Assembly (NCBI RefSeq): GCF_900115775.1
Contig: NZ_FOXS01000002.1
Span: 775,129-839,128 of the forward strand
Direction of reading: 5' to 3'
Source: Hymenobacter arizonensis
GTDB taxonomy: Bacteria; Bacteroidota; Bacteroidia; Cytophagales; Hymenobacteraceae
Length of the DNA: 64,000 bases
The translations under genes and the position numbers were made by a program. Shown one piece after another: positions 16,846-24,919 of this stretch. Below the pieces are notes generated by a model. That model was not told where the DNA came from and made no database searches. It saw only the letters and a list, made by a program, of their open reading frames with translations. Each line of letters starts with the position of its first letter. Within the stretch, counting starts at the first letter, position 1.

Positions 16846-17904
16846 TTACAGCGGCTTTGATTTGGGAGCCATGGTGAGCGTGGCCAGGAAATCGAGCGCG
16901 CTGACGTAGCGGTTGCGGAGCTCTTGGTAGTGAACCCAGGCGGCGTCCCGGTCCGAGCGCACGGGCAAGCCAGCGGCAACCAGCGCGTCGCAGTGCTTGT
17001 CGAAATCGGCGCGCTCTGCTTCCCGAACGGGGCTTTCCTCGGGAAGCAGGGCGCGCGGCTCAGTGCCGGCTTGCTCGCTAAAAAAGCGGTATACCCGATT
17101 CAGGGCCACGCAGCCGGCTTTAAAGGTGAGCTCGGCCTGGCGGGGGCGGGGCTCGTCGAGGGCGCTAAAAAACAGGTTGGCAGTTTCCAGCAAGAGGCCG
17201 GCCGCAATCACCCAGGAGCGCCCCGGCTGCGGCGAGCGAAAGAAGGTGAGAATGGGGAGCGAGGTGTGGCTTTCTTCAATTTCCACAAACCACTGCTCCC
17301 ATTGTTCCCACTGCGCGTCGTCGTCCTGCAGCGAGCCGCTGTTGTTGAGCCAGCACAGCAGCGTAGCGGCCGAGGCTGGGGTGCCGGCCCGCAGCTCGAT
17401 GCGGGTGACGGTGGTTTCGCGCCGGGAAAAAGCCTGATAGATGGTCGGCAAGTACGATAGGAGCAACGTCAGCAGCAGCAGGCCGAGCGTAGCCTCCGAG
17501 TAGGTGAGGGCCGCCGCCGGCATGTTGGTGGTACTGAAGGAGCCCAGAGTGAGCAGGGAGTTATTGCTCAGCCGGTAGCAGTAGTACCAGCTGCCTTCGC
17601 CTAGGGCCCAATAGATGCCCGTGTAACCCAACGACACCAGGGCCTCCCACACCACAGGCAGCGCTACTAACGCTACCGGGGCATAATGCGCCATAATGCG
17701 GTCGCGGCGGTCATAGGAATTGGCCAGCTTAGCGGCGGCATCGAACAAAGTACGGACGCCCACAAACACCCACACGTTCAGGCGCACCACTTCATTGCGG
17801 GGCAATATGAACGCGCGGATGGCCGACGAAACCGTGGCCACGACCAGCATCGTGCCACTCACCCCAACAATTACCCGCAAGGCCCCCAAGAGGTAGTGCT
17901 GCAT
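16846..17904 (-). CDS. Ion-channel-like membrane protein
   Basis: 352 residues. Membrane helices lie near residues 7-33, 72-98 and 137-160. A re-entrant-looking segment NNSLLTLGSFSTTNMP stands just before the last helix, as in TM-pore-TM channels. The K+ filter TxGYGD is not present; TLGSFST stands in its place. A soluble C-terminal half of about 180 residues has no motif I know. An ion channel is the best guess from layout. It is convergent with sdaAA. Confidence 0.5.
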   Translation of the reverse strand: MQHYLLGALRVIVGVSGTMLVVATVSSAIRAFILPRNEVVRLNVWVFVGVRTLFDAAAKLANSYDRRDRIMAHYAPVALVALPVVWEALVSLGYTGIYWALGEGSWYYCYRLSNNSLLTLGSFSTTNMPAAALTYSEATLGLLLLTLLLSYLPTIYQAFSRRETTVTRIELRAGTPASAATLLCWLNNSGSLQDDDAQWEQWEQWFVEIEESHTSLPILTFFRSPQPGRSWVIAAGLLLETANLFFSALDEPRPRQAELTFKAGCVALNRVYRFFSEQAGTEPRALLPEESPVREAERADFDKHCDALVAAGLPVRSDRDAAWVHYQELRNRYVSALDFLATLTMAPKSKPL

Positions 17905-17971
17905 ATCAACCTTAAAAAAGCCTCATACGAGCAAACCGCTTTAAGCGCCGATAAGTCGAGCTTGTGTGCAG

Positions 17972-19351
17972 CTAGCGAGGAGCCGTGCGCTGCTTCCACA
18001 GTTGCCGAAACGAAGCCGGCGCCACGGCCAGCGCCTCGCGCCGCTTGCTCCAGCCCACCTGGCCCAGCAGGCGGCCCAGGCTCCAGTCTTTAATGGTGGC
18101 GGGCAGCACATCCAGCGCCCAGCGGTGCTGCATGCTCCACTTCCAGAGGCCAATGGCGGCGCGCTCCTCGGTGGGCGCATGGCCCTCTTCCACGCTTTGC
18201 TTGCGGTTGAGCAGTAACAGGTTGTGCAGCGGGATGCGTACCGGGCACACGCTGGTGCAGGCGCCGCACAGGCTGCTGGCGTAGCTCAGGTGCTTGTGCT
18301 CGGGCAGGCCGCTCAGGTGCGGGCTGATAACCGAGCCAATGGGGCCGGAGTAAGTGGTTTCGTAGGTGTGCCCGCCAATGTTCTTGTACACCGGGCACAC
18401 GTTGAGGCAGGCGCCGCAGCGAATGCAGCGCAGGGCGGCGCGCTTGTCGGGCTGGGCCAGCAGGTTGGTGCGGCCGTTATCAAGCAGGATGACCACCATT
18501 TCCTCGGGGCCGTCGACTTCGCCGGGCTGGCGCGGTCCGAAGTACACGGTGTTGTACACGGTCACCTGCTGGCCAGTGCCGCTGGTGCTGAGCAGCGGCC
18601 AGAACAGGTCCAGGTCGGTTAGCTTGGGAATGATTTTCTCGATGCCTACCACTGCAATGTGCAGCTTGGGGAAGGTGGCCGAGAGGCGGGCGTTGCCTTC
18701 GTTCTCGGTCACGGCCACAGCGCCGGCATCGGCAATGAGGAAGTTGCCGCCAGTTACGCCTACCTCGGCGGCGGTGTACTTGTTGCGCAGCAGGTGCCGG
18801 GCCGTGAGCACCAGCTCCTGGGCGTCGTCGGTGCTTTTGGTGCCGAGGTGCTTGACGAAGATGTTGTTGATGTCGGCTTTGCTTAGGTGCATGGCCGGCG
18901 TCACAATGTGGTAGGGCCGCTCGCCGTTCAGCTGCACGATGTACTCGCCCAGGTCGGTTTCGACGGATTCGATGCCTTGCGTGGCGAGGTACTTGTTGAG
19001 GTGAATTTCCTCGGTGGTCATGCTCTTGGCTTTGACTACCGTTTTGGCGTTGCGGGCCTTGGCCAGCTTGCCGATTTCGGCCAGGGCTTCGGCCGCGTCG
19101 CGCGCCCAGATGACCCGGCCGCCGCGGGCCGTGAAAGCGGTTTCGAACTGCAGCAGGTACTCGTCCAGCTTTTCGAGCACGGTGGCTTTGAGGTAGGCGC
19201 CGCGGTCACGGGCCAGTTCGTGCTGGTCGTAGAGCTTCATGCCGGCGCTCACGGCCGCGTCGTACTTGCCGATGTTGAACCGGATTTTGCGGCGGTGCTC
19301 GCGGTCGAAGGCTTTCTGCTCTGCGTCTTTGAGGAATTGTTCTGCCTTCAT
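17972..19351 (-). CDS. lutB: LutB-like lactate utilisation iron-sulfur protein
   Basis: 459 residues. The N-terminal LUD domain (about 60-290) contains VTGGNFLIADAGAVAVTENEG. It is followed by two ferredoxin-type cluster motifs, CIRCGACLNVCP and CGACTSVCP, and a helical tail. LutB works with LutA and LutC to oxidise L-lactate to pyruvate. Neither partner is adjacent; the neighbours are a GxxExxY gene and a channel-like gene. The length fits the family (about 470). Confidence 0.88.
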   Translation of the reverse strand: MKAEQFLKDAEQKAFDREHRRKIRFNIGKYDAAVSAGMKLYDQHELARDRGAYLKATVLEKLDEYLLQFETAFTARGGRVIWARDAAEALAEIGKLAKARNAKTVVKAKSMTTEEIHLNKYLATQGIESVETDLGEYIVQLNGERPYHIVTPAMHLSKADINNIFVKHLGTKSTDDAQELVLTARHLLRNKYTAAEVGVTGGNFLIADAGAVAVTENEGNARLSATFPKLHIAVVGIEKIIPKLTDLDLFWPLLSTSGTGQQVTVYNTVYFGPRQPGEVDGPEEMVVILLDNGRTNLLAQPDKRAALRCIRCGACLNVCPVYKNIGGHTYETTYSGPIGSVISPHLSGLPEHKHLSYASSLCGACTSVCPVRIPLHNLLLLNRKQSVEEGHAPTEERAAIGLWKWSMQHRWALDVLPATIKDWSLGRLLGQVGWSKRREALAVAPASFRQLWKQRTAPR

Positions 19352-19400
19352 TTTCGCACAGAGTTAAAAAGAGGAAAGGAGAGTTTCACCGAGGGAAGCG

Positions 19401-19772
19401 TCAATTGGATAGGCGGATGAGTTGGTCTTTCAGGGAGACAGTGTTGAAGTTAATCAATAAGCCAGTTTTAAGGCCTGATAACCGCAGGTAGTTCAATAGC
19501 TGCTTGGAATGAACAGGAACCAAAGCCTCAACAGATTTTAGCTCGAGAATGACCAAGCCTTCAACAATCATATCGGCACGGAAGGCCAAATCCAGGCGGA
19601 TGCCATCGTACACAACGGGCATTTCAACTTGTGTGGCTACCAGCAGACCTGCTTTTCGAAGCTCATGCGCCAGTGCCACTTCATACACCGATTCTAACAA
19701 GCCCGGACCTAGCACGGTGTGTACCCGAAAGGCGACGCCCAGTATTCGCCCAGTTAATTCGTCCCTCTCCAT
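19401..19772 (-). CDS. GxxExxY family protein
   Basis: 123 residues matching the GxxExxY family: GAAFRVHTVLGPGLLESVYE-like opening (here GVAFRVHTVLGPGLLESVY), then DLAFRADMIVEGLVILELKS, whose D...ExK spacing resembles PD-(D/E)XK nucleases, and NYLRLSGLKTGLLINF. The role of the family is not settled. It lies 49 bases before lutB on the same strand. Confidence 0.88.
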   Translation of the reverse strand: MERDELTGRILGVAFRVHTVLGPGLLESVYEVALAHELRKAGLLVATQVEMPVVYDGIRLDLAFRADMIVEGLVILELKSVEALVPVHSKQLLNYLRLSGLKTGLLINFNTVSLKDQLIRLSN

Positions 19773-19825
19773 ACTGTGCTCTGTGAAACTCCTTTTACCT
19801 CCATCAAACTCTGTGCGAAAACTAC

Positions 19826-21505
19826 TTAAGGCTTGTTAGAGTCCACCACAATGCGCTTCTCCCGGTTCACCAACTCCCAGGCCGTGTGAAACACCAGCTG
19901 CGCCCGCTCAGCCAGTTTATCGAACTCAATTTTCTCCACATCGTCCGTGGCCTTGTGGTAGTCTTCGTGCTCCCCAGTAGTATAAAAAATCACCGGGATT
20001 TTCCGCCTCGCGAAGTTGTAGTGGTCCGAGCGGTAGTAGATGTGCTCCGGCTCATTGGGCACGTTGTACCGGTAGTCGAGCTCCATTTTGGTGTAAGTGC
20101 GGTTGGCCGTTTCGTTAATGCGGTGCAGCTCTGATGAGAGCTTATCCGAGCCCACAATGTTCACAAACCGCTTCTTGGCGCTGTGCTTGCGGTCGGTGCG
20201 GCCCACCATGTCAATGTTGAGGTTGGCAATGGTGTTGGCCAGCGGCACCACCGGGTTGGCCGTGTAGTACTCCGAGCCAAACAGGCCTTCTTCCTCCGCC
20301 GTCATGCTGATGAATAGGATGCTGCGGCGCGGTCCGTGCCCCTCGGCCTTGGCCTGGGCAAAAGCCTTTGCAATGGCCAGCACCGCCACCGTGCCCGAGC
20401 CGTCGTCGTCGGCGCCGTTGTAGATGGTGTCGTTCTTCACCCCCAAGTGGTCATAGTGCGAGGAAATGACCAGCACTTCGTCCTTTTTATCAGAGCCTTC
20501 TAGAAAGCCCAGCACGTTTTCGGTGGTAAGCTGTTCCTGCTTTTGAGGCAAGTGGATGGTCATGGAAGGCGGCTGAAACGACGGCGGCACTGGCTTGCCG
20601 GCCCGGCCCAGCGCCCGGGCGTATTCCAGCAGGCCCGGCAGGGTGGTGCCTGCCAGCTTAAGCCCCAGGTTCTGGGAGGTGAGGTACACGCCAATGCCCG
20701 GCGGAATATCCTCCCGCACCGTGTCGATGATGGCCGGTCCGGGATTGGTTAGCCCAAAAACCGGTTCGCGCAGCGAAGACGCAAACTCTGCGCCTTGTTT
20801 TCGGAAAGCCTCCGTAGGGGAAAACGTCATCAGGAAAATGCTCCGGGCACCTTTGGCTTTGGCCAGGGCCGCTTTCCGTAGCCCCGAGTCCCAGTAGTTG
20901 GCCGGGCGGCCGTTGGATTTTAGCAGCCTGCGGCCCCGCTCGTCCTGCGGGTCGCCCATGATGGCCACCACGTCCTTGCCCTGCACGTCGAGGCCAGCAT
21001 AATCAGAATAAGCTCCTTGCTCCACCCCAAAGCCCACAAATACCGGCTGCGAAACCGTCTCAGTAGGAAAGGCCGACAGCATGGGGCCGTAGCTAAAAAA
21101 ATCGTCCAGCCACTCGTAGCGCTGGTTGCCCACCTTCACGTAGCCCCCCGGCGCGTGGGTGGCTCGGGTGAGCGGGAAGTGCTGCAAGTGGGGGTTGTCG
21201 CTGCCCACCACCGGCCCCTGCAGGCCCAGCGCCGCGAATTCCTTCACCAAGTAATCGGCCGCCAATTTCTGGCCCGGCTGGCCAGCCTCGCGCCCCAGAA
21301 ATTCATCCGAAGCAATGACGGTCAGGTGTTGGCGCAGCTCCTCGGGCCGGATGGTTTTGGCATAGGTGCGCGACCAGTCCGGCGCGGCAGCGGGCTTAGC
21401 CGCTGCCTTGCTCTTGGTCTTAATCTTGACCTTGGTGGGTTGCTGGCCCAGCACGGGTAAACCAAAGACCAGGACCATCAGCCCGGATAGTAAAACGTTC
21501 TTCAT
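19826..21505 (-). CDS. M28-family zinc metallopeptidase, paralog 1
   Basis: 559 residues with a signal peptide (cleavage near residue 20) and a Lys-rich segment KVKIKTKSKAAAK. A PA-like insert domain lies near 150-260. The M28 zinc site is present: SSHYDHLG (His350, Asp352), NGADDDGSG (Asp366-368), TAEEEGLFG (Glu404-406), NIDMVGR (Asp432) and RSDHYNF (His495). It is probably an exported aminopeptidase. A paralog follows upstream at 21755. No lipobox is seen. Confidence 0.9.
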   Translation of the reverse strand: MKNVLLSGLMVLVFGLPVLGQQPTKVKIKTKSKAAAKPAAAPDWSRTYAKTIRPEELRQHLTVIASDEFLGREAGQPGQKLAADYLVKEFAALGLQGPVVGSDNPHLQHFPLTRATHAPGGYVKVGNQRYEWLDDFFSYGPMLSAFPTETVSQPVFVGFGVEQGAYSDYAGLDVQGKDVVAIMGDPQDERGRRLLKSNGRPANYWDSGLRKAALAKAKGARSIFLMTFSPTEAFRKQGAEFASSLREPVFGLTNPGPAIIDTVREDIPPGIGVYLTSQNLGLKLAGTTLPGLLEYARALGRAGKPVPPSFQPPSMTIHLPQKQEQLTTENVLGFLEGSDKKDEVLVISSHYDHLGVKNDTIYNGADDDGSGTVAVLAIAKAFAQAKAEGHGPRRSILFISMTAEEEGLFGSEYYTANPVVPLANTIANLNIDMVGRTDRKHSAKKRFVNIVGSDKLSSELHRINETANRTYTKMELDYRYNVPNEPEHIYYRSDHYNFARRKIPVIFYTTGEHEDYHKATDDVEKIEFDKLAERAQLVFHTAWELVNREKRIVVDSNKP

Positions 21506-21552
21506 GTAAGAGAAGAAGGGATAAAAAGGAAGGACTTAGAAGCTAAAAAAAC

Positions 21553-21714
21553 GTCATGCTGAACTTGTCGCACCATCGCTACCGCTTCGTCTGTCATCCT
21601 GAGCTTGCGAAGGACCTCCTCACAGTAGAACGATTTGTTCCGGCGTGATAAGATGCTTCCTTCGTCAGCATGACAGAAGGGGCGGTGGCGATGCTGCGAC
21701 AAGCTCAGCATGAC
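21553..21714. repeat. Intergenic inverted repeat, family A, copy 2 (nested, compound)
   Basis: The outer arms GTCATGCTGAACTTGTCGCA and TGCGACAAGCTCAGCATGAC form the ends. Inside lies GTCATCCTGAGC...CGTCAGCATGAC (about 21592-21674), including GATAAGATGCTTCCTTCGTC as in copy 1. It looks like one element inside another. It separates the two M28 peptidase genes. Confidence 0.8.
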
Positions 21715-21754
21715 GTTTTTTTGTGGCTGCGCATTGCAACCACAAGCGCTGGCG

Positions 21755-23422
21755 TTACGGCTTGTTCGAATCTACGACGATGCGCTCCTCGCGGTTGGCC
21801 AGCTCCCAGGCCAAGTGAAACACCAGCTTGGCGCGCTTTTCCATCTTGGGAAATTCGATTTTGCTGATTTCGTCGGTTTCCTTGTGGTAGTCGGCGTGCA
21901 CGCCGTTGAAGAAGAACGAAACCGGGACTTTGTTCACGGCGAAGTTGTAGTGGTCGGAGCGGTAGTAGAAGCGGTTCGGGTCGGCGGGGTCGTCGAAGCG
22001 GTAGTCCAGGTCGAGCTGGGTGTACTTGGCGTTTTGTTCCTCCTGCACCACTTTCAGCTGCGAAGCCAGTTTGTCGGAACCGATGACATAGACGTAGTCG
22101 GCTTTGCCTTCGTGCTCCACGTCGGTGCGGCCTATCATGTCTACGTTCAGGTCGACCATGGTCTGGGCCATCGGGAACACCGGGTTTTTGGAGTAGTACT
22201 CCGAGCCAAAGAGGCCTTTCTCTTCGCCGGTTACGCTCAGAAACAGCAGGCTGCGGCGCGAACCATGGCCCTCGGCTTTGGCTTTGGCAAACGCCTCAGC
22301 CATGGTGATGATGGCCGACGTGCCCGAGCCGTCGTCGTCGGCGCCGTTGAACACCACGCCGTTCTGGATGCCCAGGTGGTCGTGGTGGGCCGAAATCACA
22401 ATGATGTCTTCTTTCTTGTCGCTGCCTTCAATGAAGCCCAGGGCGTTTTCGGTGGGCAGCGGCGTGCGCGTACGGGCCGCCTGTATCTGCATCGGCTTCA
22501 CCTTGAAGGTGGAGGCCACGGGCTTCTTGGTTGTGTTGATTTTGGCCAGATAATCCTTCATCTTGGCATCGGTGGTGCCCAGCAGCTGCAGGGCCACGGC
22601 CGGCGAAACGAAGAACGCCGCCGCGCGGCTGGGCTGCTGCTCAGTCACCATCACCGTCGAGGGCCGGCTGATGTAAGGTGCCAGGCGGGCCGTTTGCTTC
22701 GAGAAGTTGCTGTTGGGGTTCAGGTCCACGAAAAACACCGAGCGGGCGCCTTTTTGGGTTGCCAGCTGCGCTTTGCCGCGGTAGTCGGTGCCCCACTTGG
22801 TGGGCGAGCCGTCGGCGCTGAGCAGGGATTTGCCGTCAGTGCTGGTGGGCTCGCCGAGGGCGATGAGCACGTCTTTGCCTTTCACGTCCTGCCCAGCGTA
22901 GTCGGAGTAGCCGTCCTGCTCGATGCCGTAGCCCAAAAACACGGGCTTAACCGTGGTAGCCTGTGTAAAAGGCGAGTCGCCCAAGCCGTAGAAATCGACC
23001 AGCCACTTATACGTGGTGTTGCCCACTTTCAGGTTGGCGCCCTCGGCCCAGCTCACCTGCTCCAGGTTGAAGCGCTGCAGGTACGGCGCCGCCGCGTCGG
23101 AAACGGGTCCCGTCAGGCCGGCTTTCTTAAACTGCTCGGCGACGTATTCAGCGGCCATGTGCTGGCCTTTCATCCCGGTTTCGCGGCCTTCGTACTCGTC
23201 GGAGGCTAGCACACTCAGGTGGGCCCGCAGGCGGTCGGCCGATACCAGGTCGGCGTATTTCACGCTCCAGTCGGTTTCGACGGCGGGCGCTGGAGCGGCA
23301 GCTTGCGCCGGGGCCGACCGGCTTTTCTTGGTTTTGGTCTTAACTTTTATTTTGTCCTGCGCATAAGCAGGAGCAACGCTGGCCAGGGCCAACAGGGCAA
23401 TTATTAGGGATTTGTTGGTCAT
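21755..23422 (-). CDS. M28-family zinc metallopeptidase, paralog 2
   Basis: 555 residues from ATG 23422, which begins the signal peptide MTNKSLIIALLALASVAPAY. Longer frames upstream lack one. A Lys-rich segment after the signal, KIKVKTKTKKSRS, mirrors paralog 1. Zinc-site motifs are SAHHDHLG, NGADDDGSG, TGEEKGLFG (one Glu of the EE pair followed by Lys), NVDMIGR and RSDHYNF. It ends VVDSNKP like paralog 1, so the pair arose by tandem duplication. Likely an exported aminopeptidase. Confidence 0.9.
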   Translation of the reverse strand: MTNKSLIIALLALASVAPAYAQDKIKVKTKTKKSRSAPAQAAAPAPAVETDWSVKYADLVSADRLRAHLSVLASDEYEGRETGMKGQHMAAEYVAEQFKKAGLTGPVSDAAAPYLQRFNLEQVSWAEGANLKVGNTTYKWLVDFYGLGDSPFTQATTVKPVFLGYGIEQDGYSDYAGQDVKGKDVLIALGEPTSTDGKSLLSADGSPTKWGTDYRGKAQLATQKGARSVFFVDLNPNSNFSKQTARLAPYISRPSTVMVTEQQPSRAAAFFVSPAVALQLLGTTDAKMKDYLAKINTTKKPVASTFKVKPMQIQAARTRTPLPTENALGFIEGSDKKEDIIVISAHHDHLGIQNGVVFNGADDDGSGTSAIITMAEAFAKAKAEGHGSRRSLLFLSVTGEEKGLFGSEYYSKNPVFPMAQTMVDLNVDMIGRTDVEHEGKADYVYVIGSDKLASQLKVVQEEQNAKYTQLDLDYRFDDPADPNRFYYRSDHYNFAVNKVPVSFFFNGVHADYHKETDEISKIEFPKMEKRAKLVFHLAWELANREERIVVDSNKP

Positions 23423-23450
23423 TAGTAAGGAAATGGCGGGAATTCTTGAA

Positions 23451-23930
23451 TTAGGTACGCTGAATGAGGACGGTGGCGTAGGCGGCGACGCCTTCTTGCC
23501 GACCCACAAAACCCAGTTTTTCGGTGGTGGTTGCTTTAATAGAAATGTCATCCTCGGCTATGCCCATCACGGCGGCCAGCACGCGCTGCATTTCGGCAAT
23601 GTGGGGGTTCACTTTGGGCCGCTCCAGGCAAATGGTCGAGTCGATGTTGCCGACTTCGTAGCCCTTGGCGCGCAGCAGGCGCATCACCTCACTCAGCAGG
23701 CGCTTCGAGTCGATGCCCTTGTACTGCGGGTCGGTGTCAGGGAAATGAAAGCCGATGTCGCGCAGGTTGGCCGCACCCAACAAGGCGTCGCAGATAACGT
23801 GAATGAGCACATCGGCATCGGAATGGCCAAGAGCGCCGTGGGTGTGTGGCACTAGAATGCCGCCCAGCCAGAACGGCAGCCCCTCTTGCAATTGGTGAAC
23901 GTCGTAGCCGAAGCCGGTGCGAATTTTCAT
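23451..23930 (-). CDS. ispF: 2-C-methyl-D-erythritol 2,4-cyclodiphosphate synthase
   Basis: 159 residues, the usual length. It acts in the non-mevalonate isoprenoid pathway. The metal site Asp8 and His10 lies in GYDVHQL, with HSDADVLIHVICDALLGA and DIGFHFPDTD typical of IspF, and KATTTEKLGF near the end. ATG 23930 is chosen because family N-termini begin there. A -7 box lies 35 bases upstream. Confidence 0.96.
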   Translation of the reverse strand: MKIRTGFGYDVHQLQEGLPFWLGGILVPHTHGALGHSDADVLIHVICDALLGAANLRDIGFHFPDTDPQYKGIDSKRLLSEVMRLLRAKGYEVGNIDSTICLERPKVNPHIAEMQRVLAAVMGIAEDDISIKATTTEKLGFVGRQEGVAAYATVLIQRT

Positions 23931-23964
23931 AGCGTCAAGTAAAAGTTGGCTTCCGAAGCCACTG

Positions 23965-23972
23965 CAAAAGTA
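23965..23972 (-). promoter_or_regulatory. -7 promoter box of ispF
   Basis: Read on minus, TACTTTTG fits TAnnTTTG, about 35 bases before the ATG. Confidence 0.45.
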
Positions 23973-24229
23973 CCCGCCAGCGGGCGCATGAGCGCAGAAA
24001 GCCGTGCAACTCACCGCCAATAACTAGCGCAGCTAGTATTATTTACTTTTATGCTAAATAAATTAGTTGTAAATTGCCAGTGTAGTTAGTTAATGTCTGC
24101 GAGAGTCATCCCATCTTTTCAAGCATGGCTAAAATATCTAACCGGGCAATTCGTCGGAGGTATCACTAGTGATGCAGGGGCAGGTAAAAATATTAATGGA
24201 AACTTCAAACACATTAAAAGTTTCCGTAG

Positions 24230-24237
24230 TATCTTTG
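24230..24237 (+). promoter_or_regulatory. -7 promoter box of the TetR-efflux operon
   Basis: TATCTTTG ends 11 bases before the ATG at 24249, so the leader would be only a few bases. The 280 bases upstream are AT-rich and hold no gene I can support; operator sites could lie there but none is clear by eye. Confidence 0.5.
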
Positions 24238-24248
24238 CACTGCAAATC

Positions 24249-24863
24249 ATGGAAATCAAAGAACGAATCCTCAATCACTCGACCACGCTGTTTCTGCGCA
24301 ATGGCATTAAGAGCGTGAGCATGGACGACATCGCCGCTAGCATGGCCATGTCGAAGAAGACCCTCTACAAATGGTTCGAAAACAAGGACCAGATAGTGCT
24401 GGCAGTAATGACAAAGCATCTCGGACAAGCACAGGGCGAATGCACCACCGTAGCGGCCGGGGCATCCAATGCCGTGGAAGAAATGCTTACCATTTCCCGC
24501 TGGGCCGATGAGCAGTTCAGCGACATTCACCCCAGCATTTTCAACGACCTGAAAAAGTACCACCCGGCGGCCTGGGAGCTGTTTGGAGCTCATAAAAACA
24601 CGTTCATTCTCGACCAGATAACCCGGAACCTGCGCCGCGGCATGACCGAGGGCTTGTTTCGGCCCGACCTCGACGTGGACGTACTGGCCCGTCTGGGCCT
24701 GGCTCAAATCGAGCTGGCCTTCGACCCCATCCTATACCCCACCTCCCAGTTCAGCCCGCTCCGCGTGAGCCGGGTGTTCGACGAGCATTTCCTGCTCGGC
24801 GTGGCCTCCCTGAAAGGCCACAAGCTCATCAACGAGTACCGCCACGTGACCGAAGAAGAATAA
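24249..24863 (+). CDS. TetR/AcrR-family transcriptional regulator
   Basis: 204 residues. The N-terminal helix-turn-helix (about 10-50) reads SVSMDDIAASMAMSKKTLYK then WFENKDQIV, a textbook TetR signature. The C-terminal ligand domain is variable. It is the first gene of a run with TolC, MFP and RND genes, so it most likely represses this pump and its own gene. ATG 24249 is chosen from the -7 box and the family N-terminus. Confidence 0.92.
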   Translation: MEIKERILNHSTTLFLRNGIKSVSMDDIAASMAMSKKTLYKWFENKDQIVLAVMTKHLGQAQGECTTVAAGASNAVEEMLTISRWADEQFSDIHPSIFNDLKKYHPAAWELFGAHKNTFILDQITRNLRRGMTEGLFRPDLDVDVLARLGLAQIELAFDPILYPTSQFSPLRVSRVFDEHFLLGVASLKGHKLINEYRHVTEEE

Positions 24864-24919
24864 CCCGGCTTTTCTCACTGCTTTTCTGCATACCCCCCTA
24901 TCCCCCCTTTTTGTTGTCG

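Noticed and set aside
21710..23209. 499-codon plus-strand frame opposite the second M28 peptidase
   Set aside because: Mirror of a real gene on the other strand; it even begins in a repeat and shows no domain.
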